DNA of 6,603 bases, from NCBI GenBank assembly GCA_027079365.1, contig JALWVW010000109.1:1-6603 (forward strand), given 5' to 3'. How positions within the stretch are numbered: position 1 is the stretch's first letter; every line of letters begins with the position of its first letter. Below are positions 1 to 5,449 of the stretch, one piece after another. A program made the translations under genes and the position numbers. The notes beneath the pieces were generated by a model. That model was given only the letters and a program-made list of their open reading frames with translations, searched no databases and was not told where the DNA came from. The DNA is from Campylobacteraceae bacterium. GTDB lineage: Bacteria > Campylobacterota > Campylobacteria > Campylobacterales > Sulfurovaceae.

Positions 1-179
1 ATCTCTTTGGCAAGCATATTTTTAGAAGAAAAATAGTTGTAGAGGTTCCCGGCACTCATCTTGAGCTTATTGGCAATATCCGGAATCGTTGTTTTGTGAA
101 AACCATTATTAGAAAAAAGCTCTAGTGACGCCTGCATAATAGATTCTTTTTTTATGGCTTTTCTCTCTTCTTTTTTCAC
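1..179 (-). CDS. TetR/AcrR-family transcriptional regulator (N-terminal part, cut by window edge)
   Basis: The visible 59 residues are the N-terminal DNA-binding domain of a TetR-family repressor; the ligand-binding C-terminal domain lies outside the window. A lysine-rich lead (residues 1-12) precedes helix 1 (about 13-24). The helix-turn-helix follows, with key residues G26, T30-T31, I32, I35 and A36, the recognition stretch MSAGNLYNYF (41-50) and the usual K53 after it. The start is a GTG at 177-179. It was chosen because AAAGGA lies 6 nt upstream and an in-frame TAG occurs not far above it. The Met at residue 15 would remove part of helix 1. The gene is read in the same direction as the psr operon but is separated by about 290 bp and has its own extended -10 box, so it is probably a separate unit. 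Its ligand and target genes cannot be read from this fragment. Control of the neighbouring small exported protein or psr genes is only a possibility. Confidence 0.88.
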   Translation of the reverse strand, partial: MKKEERKAIKKESIMQASLELFSNNGFHKTTIPDIANKLKMSAGNLYNYFSSKNMLAKE

Positions 180-206
180 GCAAAATCCTTTTGATGTCAA
201 TAGTAT

Positions 207-215
207 ATTCTAGCA
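207..215 (-). promoter_or_regulatory. Candidate extended -10 promoter of the TetR-family gene
   Basis: On the minus strand this reads TGCTAGAAT, a match to the extended -10 form TGnTAnAAT. A start point about 7 nt downstream would give a leader of roughly 20 nt carrying the AAAGGA ribosome binding site before the GTG start. No good -35 box is visible, which is usual for sigma-70 promoters of Campylobacterota. A weak inverted repeat, TGAT-N4-ATCA (224-235), lies just upstream and could be an autoregulatory site, but it is too short to claim. Confidence 0.45.
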
Positions 216-389
216 TATTTGTTTGATGGTTATCATTACTTAAAATAATAATACAAAAAATCTCTTAATTTTTCTATTAGAGGACTCTTCTGGAAGCTAA
301 TCTATCTTTAGATGTTACGGATATTATCAAGAAGTAGATGAAAAAGTGGATATCAGTAGAGTCATCATATTTTAGGAAAAATGCAAGCT

Positions 390-415
390 GCCAGCAAAAA
401 AATTGCTGGCTTTTT
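390..415 (+). terminator. Intrinsic terminator, best read on the plus strand
   Basis: A perfect 8-bp stem, GCCAGCAA (390-397) with TTGCTGGC (403-410), has a 5-nt A loop and is followed directly by TTTTT (411-415). This is a textbook rho-independent terminator for plus-strand transcription, yet there is no plus-strand gene upstream of it. On the minus strand the same stem is followed by AGCTTGCATTTTT, so the T run starts 8 nt late. It could still stop or stabilise the transcript of the small exported-protein gene. Confidence 0.6.
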
Positions 416-431
416 AATGATATATCATTAA
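414..431. repeat. Perfect 18-bp palindrome
   Basis: TTAATGATATATCATTAA is fully self-complementary. It can form a 7-bp AT-rich stem with a TATA loop, or serve as a dyad site for a dimeric regulator. In the plus direction it is followed by TTTTT (432-436), so with 390-415 it makes a tandem terminator-like pair. In the minus direction its first half can instead pair with 456-462 as the lower stem of the proposed SECIS hairpin, so the two folds exclude each other. Confidence 0.5.
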
Positions 432-467
432 TTTTTGTGCGCAACAACCTGCTGCATTAATGAATTA
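426..467 (-). promoter_or_regulatory. Candidate bacterial SECIS element directly after an in-frame TGA
   Basis: Read on the minus strand, the stretch after TGA (470-468) contains GCAGCAGGTTGTTGC (455-441). This folds into a 6-bp stem (one G-U pair) with the 3-nt loop GGU at 449-447. Exactly 18 nt lie between TGA and the loop, as in the E. coli fdhF SECIS, where the loop G and U contact SelB. Below an asymmetric 8-nt bulge, CATTAAT (462-456) pairs perfectly with ATTAATG (432-426), giving a 7-bp lower stem. The bulged U of the E. coli element is absent. The GC-rich hairpin stands out in an AT-rich flank. The structure was paired by hand; no folding program was run. Confidence 0.5.
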
Positions 468-800
468 TCAAGAGGGCACATTGCCGCTATCGCTGGCATA
501 GAAGTGTAGAAATGCAAATACATTATCTACATACTTGTCTTTGAGTGGTTTTACTGTAGGACAGAGATTTTTGATCTCATCATTCAGCTTGCCATCATCA
601 TAGACTTTTTGCCATTCTGCCTGGGTGTGTTTTTTTGCCAACACACCGCCATCTTTGACTCCTGCCTTGATACAGGCTTTACTTACTTTTTTCTGAATGA
701 TTTTCTGACCTTTGCCAGCATCACCCGCAGCATAAGTAAAACTTGTCACTAGCGCAAGACCAAAGAGTGCTGCAAGAAGCATCTTGATAGTTCTTTTCAT
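468..800 (-). CDS. Small exported haem-less cytochrome c-like protein; candidate C-terminal selenoprotein
   Basis: The conventional product is 110 residues. MKRTIKMLLA starts a Sec signal peptide with hydrophobic residues 8-22 and likely cleavage after TYA (24), leaving a basic, helical periplasmic protein of about 86 residues. It resembles from memory a Campylobacterota family often auto-labelled cytochrome c (KKHTQAEW at 56-63, the NLCP Cys at 80, and a C-terminal YASDSGNVPS). There is no CXXCH, so covalent haem c is not supported; the Cys residues are C43 and C80. The start is well set by AGGAGG 5 nt before ATG. The stop is TGA at 470-468, followed at once by in-frame TAA (467-465). Relatives, as recalled, end in a Cys at this position, and a SECIS-like hairpin follows, so the true product may be 111 residues ending in selenocysteine (465-800). 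The gene lies 86 bp after psrC, with its own putative promoter. A role as periplasmic sulfur carrier or redox partner of Psr is inference. Confidence 0.85.
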   Translation of the reverse strand: MKRTIKMLLAALFGLALVTSFTYAAGDAGKGQKIIQKKVSKACIKAGVKDGGVLAKKHTQAEWQKVYDDGKLNDEIKNLCPTVKPLKDKYVDNVFAFLHFYASDSGNVPS

Positions 801-822
801 ATTTACCTCCTTTCATAAGATA

Positions 823-835
823 AAGCCAATGGCTT
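823..835 (-). other. Small hairpin at the predicted mRNA 5' end of the 468-800 gene
   Basis: AAGCC (minus strand 835-831) pairs with GGCTT (827-823) around a 3-nt loop. If the extended -10 box at 841-849 is used, transcription would begin at about 835, placing this hairpin at the very 5' end of the message. A 5' stem-loop of this kind can protect a short mRNA from decay. In read-through transcripts from psrC the same hairpin, followed by TATCTT, would be only a poor terminator. Confidence 0.35.
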
Positions 836-840
836 GAGCT

Positions 841-872
841 ATTCTATCATAACACTGTGAATTTATCGTGAA
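841..872 (-). promoter_or_regulatory. Candidate extended -10 promoter with an upstream direct repeat
   Basis: The minus strand carries TGATAGAAT (849-841), an extended -10 of the same TGnTAGAAT type seen before the TetR gene. No normal -35 box is present. Instead TTCAC occurs twice (872-868 and 861-857) exactly 11 bp apart, one helical turn, covering about -22 to -37. A tandem site like this is typical of activators such as response regulators. It would let the small exported protein be expressed separately from psrABC. Confidence 0.4.
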
Positions 873-886
873 CAACACATAACTCC

Positions 887-2155
887 TCAGTGCTCTCTTA
901 TTTTTGAAACACTGAAGAGCATATCTAATATCTTATAGATCGCCAATACTACACCTAGGGAACCTACCACAACCAGTACTTCACTGGAATGCGGACTGAA
1001 AAAGATAAATTCTTTGGCCTGCTCATATTCACCATATTTTTCAAATCCAAGGCCAAATCTGTTACTCATAGGATAAGCATTGCCACCATAGACAAAAATA
1101 TATCTGCCAAGATAAGTACCTAAAATAACAGACAGTGAGCCTATGATGATCCAAATGTTATTGGAATGTTCCTTGAACTCCAAAGCAAAAGGAAGACCTA
1201 CTGCCAAGAACAGATAGATATAAAAATAGATCTTATACTCACCAAAAAGAATAATCGCGCCCCATTCTTTATCAATAAAGAGATAGGCAGTTGCCTCATA
1301 CATTGCCAACAATGCGATCACATACAGAGAGCTCTTTCGCAAAAAAGTAATCAATATATGAAAATCGTCTCCTAGGCTTCTGCGGTGGGTAAAGTAGCTA
1401 TAGAGTACCATAATCGCAATCGCTGCTACAAATGCAGAGACTATAAAATACAGTGTCAATATCGGATAGGTCGTCCATAGATGTCTAGCCGTATTCATAT
1501 TAAAAAGTTTGGCCTGAATATAGTACTCAATCAAATCGATCATGATGCTCAGGATCAAGATGCCATAGGCTACCTTTTTTGCCCAGTCGTGTTTGTTAGT
1601 GATCAGTAGATAGATCTCAAACAGTACGAAGGGAATATACACCGTATAGAGAGGCAGCATCAGCCACATACCTGCACGAATATTGGGAGTAAGAAACATC
1701 CAGTGCATATGTAGAATATTGAGATCCACTGCGATCGTAAAGAGCCCACCAAACACCATCGCCAAACCAAAGGTGATAAACCCTGCCGCTGTTCTCTGGA
1801 TCAGTTTTACATTAAATATCTCTGCCAGTGCTACAAAGAAGATAATCGCACTGCCTGTATAGATCATATACATGTAGTTGACGATATAAAGCGTCCAGGG
1901 CTGTTCCCTCTTCACCTCTCCACCAACACCAAACACTGCTTCTTTCATCGCTTCTGCCACCTCGGTACTTCCAGGGTGCAGTCCTGCATCAAAAGCATTG
2001 GCGGTCAACAGAAAATAGCGCTCTGAAAATACTTCCCATACGCCATAAGCTCCCAAAGCCAAAAGCAGGTATGCCAGTAGCATGGTTTTACTGAAGAGAA
2101 GCTCACGGATACTCACAGCATTGATTTCTACACCGGCTATTTCATGTCTTTTCAT
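887..2155 (-). CDS. psrC: NrfD/PsrC-type membrane anchor subunit, quinol oxidation
   Basis: This 422-residue integral membrane protein is the quinol-oxidising anchor of the molybdoenzyme encoded by the two preceding genes. Hydrophobic segments lie at about 24-43, 88-111, 124-145, 163-186, 194-214, 228-254, 273-294, 306-326, 332-354 and 392-413, giving ten predicted helices. Charged and polar residues within or next to helices (E112, D144, H149 and H151, E180, D207 and E210, E287) are candidates for the quinone pocket or proton path; none is assigned here. Wolinella PsrC is a shorter NrfD protein of about 317 residues, so this is the longer NrfD/HybB-like form. A long first periplasmic loop (about 44-87) adds to the size. 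The ATG overlaps the psrB stop as ATGA, and AGGAG lies 6 nt upstream, so translation is coupled. Family membership is firm. The substrate-specific name depends on PsrA. Confidence 0.87.
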   Translation of the reverse strand: MKRHEIAGVEINAVSIRELLFSKTMLLAYLLLALGAYGVWEVFSERYFLLTANAFDAGLHPGSTEVAEAMKEAVFGVGGEVKREQPWTLYIVNYMYMIYTGSAIIFFVALAEIFNVKLIQRTAAGFITFGLAMVFGGLFTIAVDLNILHMHWMFLTPNIRAGMWLMLPLYTVYIPFVLFEIYLLITNKHDWAKKVAYGILILSIMIDLIEYYIQAKLFNMNTARHLWTTYPILTLYFIVSAFVAAIAIMVLYSYFTHRRSLGDDFHILITFLRKSSLYVIALLAMYEATAYLFIDKEWGAIILFGEYKIYFYIYLFLAVGLPFALEFKEHSNNIWIIIGSLSVILGTYLGRYIFVYGGNAYPMSNRFGLGFEKYGEYEQAKEFIFFSPHSSEVLVVVGSLGVVLAIYKILDMLFSVSKIREH

Positions 2156-2814
2156 GATTTTCTCCTCATTGCTACTGCCTTGTCTATGACTGGTTTATAG
2201 CTCTCCCATGTATGTATTGTCGTCCCTTTCCCGATAGAGTTTTCTGCAAATGAAGTATCTTTTTCGGGGAATAGATAAAAGAGCTTGGGTACCGTACCTT
2301 CGCTCTCTTTGAGTACGAAGAACTTTCTCTTTTTGAGGAGTTGTACCAGCTCCCCTTTCTCATCATCCAGATCCCCAAACAACCTGACTTTGGTAGGACA
2401 GGTAGCCTGGCAGGCTGTCGTCGTCTCACCTTTGGAAATCCGTGTATCAAAACAGAAGGTACATTTGTCCACCGCTACATACTTGTCATCTACAAATCGT
2501 GCATCATAGGGACAGGCCTCCATACAGCCTTTGCAGAGGATACATTTATCCTTATTAGCCATGACAAGTCCCCCTTCCGCAAAATAGCTGGCTCCCGTCG
2601 GGCAGACACTCACACAAGGAGCATCAACACAGTGATTGCACTGTGAAGGGTGAAATGCCACAAACGGATTGCCAAAGATACTATTCTCGTAGGTACTGAC
2701 CCAGATACGCTGTTTATCTGCGCCAAGTTGCACACCATTTTGCTCTTTACAGGCCACTTCACATGCCTTGCAGTTGATACAGTTCTGATAATCCAATACC
2801 ATTGCATAATTCAT
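2152..2814 (-). CDS. psrB: 4Fe-4S ferredoxin-type electron-transfer subunit of a polysulfide reductase-type complex
   Basis: This 220-residue subunit carries electrons from the membrane anchor to the molybdenum subunit. Sixteen cysteines form four groups: C12, C15, C18, C22; C59, C62, C67, C71; C91, C94, C97, C101; and C118, C121, C135, C139. This is the standard four [4Fe-4S] pattern of the DmsB/PsrB/PhsB/NrfC family. The third group is a classic CxxCxxCxxxCP. The GDLDD motif after the last group (147-151) is typical of the family. There is no signal peptide, as expected for a subunit carried through the Tat system by its catalytic partner. The ATG overlaps the psrA TAA by one base (TAATG), with AGGAGGG 7 nt upstream inside psrA, so it is coupled to psrA. 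The length is slightly above the roughly 190 residues usual for PsrB, owing to a C-terminal tail after about 160 without further cysteines. Confidence 0.93.
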   Translation of the reverse strand: MNYAMVLDYQNCINCKACEVACKEQNGVQLGADKQRIWVSTYENSIFGNPFVAFHPSQCNHCVDAPCVSVCPTGASYFAEGGLVMANKDKCILCKGCMEACPYDARFVDDKYVAVDKCTFCFDTRISKGETTTACQATCPTKVRLFGDLDDEKGELVQLLKKRKFFVLKESEGTVPKLFYLFPEKDTSFAENSIGKGTTIHTWESYKPVIDKAVAMRRKS

Positions 2815-5246
2815 TATGATACCCTCCTAACATCCACGATTGTTTCGTGCATCGCTGCACTGCCAAAGACCGGCTCTATCCTATCTTCTATGATGGCATT
2901 GTCACTGGCACCGTTGCGGTAGCCAAATGTCAAGCCTGTGCTCTGTGCACCAAAACCATGAATAAAAAAGACAACACCCGGGATAATCTTATTGGTAGGA
3001 TAGGCCTTGATCTGTACTTTACCTATCTTGCTCTCCACCTCTACAAGGTCACCAAAGCGGATCCCTTTTTTCTCAGCATCTTTCGCATTGATCCAGAGAT
3101 GGTTTTCTTTGACCTGATCGAGAAGCATGATATTGTTCTGTGTAGAATTCTGCGTAAACTGCGCATGCCGACCGGAAACAAATTTAAACTTGCCCTCAGG
3201 GATCGGCACCAGATATGTGTCATGCCAGGTAGGCATGGCATCTACCCCTTTTTTGGTCATATAACCCAAAACACACTCCACTCTTCCTGAGGAGGTATTG
3301 AGTTTTTTCTGTAGTGCTGCAATCTCTTTTTCATTGACGCAGGTATCGATATCTATGACGGCACCTTTTCGCCATTTGGACACGGTGTAGGCTTTTTTAT
3401 CTTCGGGATAATACTCATACTCATTGGCTGATAGCTGCTTGAAGTATTTCTCCATATTGGGATAATATACCCCGTGCTTCTTGAGTAGCTCATACGCCTC
3501 TTTGCCGTGCTTGCTGACGACCATGTGCTCATTGATCTCTTCCTGGGATTTCTCAAAAGCATCAACCAGATCAAATCCATCCTCCTTGTAGACCTCTGCT
3601 TCTTTGCGCTCTTTGAGCTCATCCTGCACATCTTCGTCATATTTTTTGGTGATCTCAAACAGCGGTTTGGATATCTTTTGCGTCAGACCTCTGAGAATAT
3701 CTATGACTGGTTTGGATTCGTACAGCGGATCTATCACTTTCTGGCGTAGTGCGATAGCAGGCTGCACCCCACCAAACGACTTGACAGGATCCTCTCTCTC
3801 CAGATAGGAGCACTCAGGCAGTACCACATCCGCCATCATCACCGTGTCACTTGGCATCGTATCAATCGTCACTACCAGATCCATGTTTTCAAACATCTTT
3901 TTGGTTTTGGCAGTGTTGGGGACAGAGAGCATGGGGTTCTGCTTATAGACGAACATGCCGCGCATAGGGTAAGGGGTTCTTTTTTCGGCAATCATATTCC
4001 TAAATCCGATCCATGTACCGGTGCTTCCCACCAATTTTGCCTCCTTGCTGTCTATACGACTCTCGGCATTGGCGTACATAGGTGCATTGACCTCATGTTT
4101 TCCCAGCGGTACACCTTTGCCAAATACAATACCACCTTTGACATCAATACCACCTCCAAGTGCAGAGAAGATCGCCTGCGCCCGTCTTAGCTGGAAGTCA
4201 TGGCTGCTCCAGGCGGTACGTCTGCCCTGATAATAGATGGCTCTGGGAGCTGCTGCCATAAAGTCTCTGGCTGTTTTCCTGATCTTGTCTGCCGATATTC
4301 CAGTGATTTTCTCTGCCCATTCGGGTGTGTATTTATTCTCCAAAATATGCAGTCTGTATACATCAAATCCATTCATCATATTTTCAACAAAGTCTATATT
4401 ATAAAGCCCCTCTGTCATCACCACATAGGTCAATGCCAACACAAAGGCCAGATCCGTTCCCACATTGATCGCCAGCCACTCATCCGCCTGCATGGCAGTA
4501 TTGGTATAGCGAGGATCGACACATATAAGTGTAGCTCCCCTCCCCCTCGTGCGCTTGAAGAGATCCATGGTGTCAGGTGTCAGGATTGCCTCTGCCCTGT
4601 TGGCTCCAGCCATAATAACATAGTTGGCATTCTCCAGATCCGCCTGCCCATAGGAGCCAATAGTCAAGGCATAGCCTGAAACGGTAGTCTGCAGACAGAT
4701 AGAAGCATGATTGACGAAGTTGGATGAACCAAACTTGTCTGCCATAAATGTTTTATAGGTATGCTCTGCCATCCCTTCACCAGCACAATAGCCTATACAG
4801 GAGCGGTTGTCCTTCTCTTCGTCAAGTATCTTTGCCAAGCCTGGGAATTTGTCCGTGCCGTTCAGGATCGCTTCATACGCTTCATCCCAAGTCACCCGTT
4901 TAAACTTCCCCTCACCTCTTTTTCCTACTCTAACCATAGGATATTTGAGGCGATCTGGATCATACATGGCATGGATACCGGCCACTCCTCTGGGGCAGAG
5001 CATATTTTTTGACTTGGGAAACCGTGGATTGGGATCAAGTTTGGTCACAATCCCATTTTCTACTTTCGCTATGGCCGCACACTTGTTGACACACATCTCA
5101 CATAGCGTGGGGATCTCCTGACTGGAAGTCCCTTTCTTCTTCTCTTCATCAGCCATCAATGAAGTAAATCCAACCGAGGAACCCCCTATCACAGTCAGCG
5201 CAACACTTCCCTGAAGAAACTTCCTTCTCGATACTTCTACATTCAT
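2814..5246 (-). CDS. psrA: Tat-exported molybdopterin oxidoreductase, polysulfide/thiosulfate reductase catalytic subunit
   Basis: This 810-residue protein is a catalytic subunit of the DMSO-reductase superfamily, acting on the periplasmic side. A twin-arginine signal, SRRKFLQ (6-12), is followed by a hydrophobic stretch to about 30. The N-terminal [4Fe-4S] ligands are C49, C52, C56 and C84 (CxxCxxxC-N27-CPRG). C184 in NHASIC is the predicted molybdenum ligand. The bis-MGD core runs to about 525, with LGGGIDVKGG at 363-372 and a YKQNPM motif at 434-439. The dinucleotide-binding C-terminal domain is about 684-806 (GRHAQFTQNS, 692-701). Residues about 530-650 are charged and helical, longer than in PhsA or Wolinella PsrA (about 760 residues). 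The start is set by the Tat motif and AAGGA 6 nt upstream. It heads a three-gene operon. PsrA and PhsA are not separable by eye. Arsenate (ArrA) and tetrathionate (TtrA) reductases fit less well in length and motifs. Sulfur or polysulfide is the likely substrate. Confidence 0.9.
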   Translation of the reverse strand: MNVEVSRRKFLQGSVALTVIGGSSVGFTSLMADEEKKKGTSSQEIPTLCEMCVNKCAAIAKVENGIVTKLDPNPRFPKSKNMLCPRGVAGIHAMYDPDRLKYPMVRVGKRGEGKFKRVTWDEAYEAILNGTDKFPGLAKILDEEKDNRSCIGYCAGEGMAEHTYKTFMADKFGSSNFVNHASICLQTTVSGYALTIGSYGQADLENANYVIMAGANRAEAILTPDTMDLFKRTRGRGATLICVDPRYTNTAMQADEWLAINVGTDLAFVLALTYVVMTEGLYNIDFVENMMNGFDVYRLHILENKYTPEWAEKITGISADKIRKTARDFMAAAPRAIYYQGRRTAWSSHDFQLRRAQAIFSALGGGIDVKGGIVFGKGVPLGKHEVNAPMYANAESRIDSKEAKLVGSTGTWIGFRNMIAEKRTPYPMRGMFVYKQNPMLSVPNTAKTKKMFENMDLVVTIDTMPSDTVMMADVVLPECSYLEREDPVKSFGGVQPAIALRQKVIDPLYESKPVIDILRGLTQKISKPLFEITKKYDEDVQDELKERKEAEVYKEDGFDLVDAFEKSQEEINEHMVVSKHGKEAYELLKKHGVYYPNMEKYFKQLSANEYEYYPEDKKAYTVSKWRKGAVIDIDTCVNEKEIAALQKKLNTSSGRVECVLGYMTKKGVDAMPTWHDTYLVPIPEGKFKFVSGRHAQFTQNSTQNNIMLLDQVKENHLWINAKDAEKKGIRFGDLVEVESKIGKVQIKAYPTNKIIPGVVFFIHGFGAQSTGLTFGYRNGASDNAIIEDRIEPVFGSAAMHETIVDVRRVS

Positions 5247-5284
5247 AAGATTTCCTTATTTTTTGTATAAAAACCTATCTATAA

Positions 5285-5290
5285 ATTGTA
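5285..5290 (-). promoter_or_regulatory. Possible -10 box of the psrABC operon
   Basis: The minus strand reads TACAAT, five of six matches to TATAAT. A start about 7 nt downstream would leave a leader of roughly 30 nt containing the AAGGA site. The -35 position falls inside the 26-bp palindrome at 5296-5321 and does not resemble TTGACA. Other AT-rich boxes lie nearby, so the assignment is weak. Confidence 0.3.
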
Positions 5291-5295
5291 TTCCT

Positions 5296-5321
5296 ACTAT
5301 TCTGAGACTTCTCTGAATAGT
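5296..5321. promoter_or_regulatory. 26-bp near-palindrome upstream of psrA, probable operator
   Basis: The arms ACTATTC (5296-5302) and GAATAGT (5315-5321) are perfect inverted repeats. Inside them GAGA (5304-5307) and TCTC (5310-5313) also match, so 11 of 13 base pairs are symmetric around 5308/5309. It lies 50 bp before the psrA start codon and just upstream of the possible -10 box. No T run follows on either strand, which argues against a terminator and for a binding site of a dimeric regulator. It does not match the CRP (TGTGA-N6-TCACA) or NssR (TTAAC-N4-GTTAA) consensus. Confidence 0.5.
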
Positions 5322-5371
5322 CATCCTATTATGCCTATTTGGTAAAAAATAATTCACCGTATCTACAATTA

Positions 5372-5384
5372 TCAGTCACACTGA
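5372..5384. repeat. Short inverted repeat in the psrA upstream region
   Basis: TCAGT (5372-5376) and ACTGA (5380-5384) are separated by CAC. The repeat lies about 126 bp before psrA and might be a second regulator site or a small hairpin. It is short enough to arise by chance in this 200-bp gap. Confidence 0.25.
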
Positions 5385-5402
5385 ATAAAATCATCAATTT
5401 AT

Positions 5403-5435
5403 GGCTATTTAAAAAGTATTTAAATAATCATAGCC
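5403..5435 (-). terminator. Weak terminator-like hairpin after the DUF302-like gene
   Basis: On the minus strand GGCTA (5435-5431) pairs with TAGCC (5407-5403), and TTTAAA (5424-5419) pairs with TTTAAA (5413-5408), around a 5-nt loop with a 6-nt bulge. It begins 15 bp after the TAG stop. The downstream sequence is AT-rich but lacks a solid T run, so termination would be partial. Together with the palindrome upstream of psrA it suggests that psrABC is a separate transcription unit. Confidence 0.35.
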
Positions 5436-5449
5436 TACATAAATAGAAC

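Larger units (their letters stand above)
180..467. other. AT-rich intergenic region, no convincing gene
   Basis: These 288 bp between the small exported-protein gene and the TetR gene hold no credible ORF. They contain the TetR promoter (207-215), a strong stem-loop followed by T5 in the plus direction (390-415), a perfect 18-bp palindrome (414-431) and a GC-rich stem-loop just after the TGA of the upstream gene (441-455). A plus-strand stretch 281-337 reads like a short protein tail ending in TAG, but it has an in-frame stop directly before it and no start, so it is at best a remnant. A plus-strand small RNA ending at the 390-415 terminator is possible. Confidence 0.6.

Noticed and set aside
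225..245. Fur-box-like AATGATAACCATC (minus strand) near the TetR promoter
   Set aside because: It matches only part of the Fur consensus and AT-rich DNA gives such partial matches often.
281..337. Plus-strand peptide tail ending in TAG in the left intergenic region
   Set aside because: A stop lies directly before it (278-280), there is no start codon with a ribosome site, and 18 codons can be open by chance.
887..889. TGA stop of psrC considered as a second selenocysteine codon
   Set aside because: The frame after it runs only a few codons to TAA, no family residue is expected there, and I saw no convincing hairpin at the right spacing.
2847..3290. Plus-strand open frame of 147 codons opposite psrA
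   Set aside because: It lies wholly antisense to a well-supported coding region, has no ribosome binding site or recognisable domain, and its composition is that of a shadow frame.
4200..4679. Plus-strand open frame of 159 codons opposite psrA
   Set aside because: It is antisense to the conserved molybdopterin domain, without family resemblance; open only because of codon bias on the other strand.
2814..5246. Arsenate (ArrA) or tetrathionate (TtrA) reductase identity for the catalytic subunit
   Set aside because: TtrA is over 1000 residues, and I do not see the ArrA substrate-pocket motif; length, motifs and the three-gene order fit the Psr/Phs group better.
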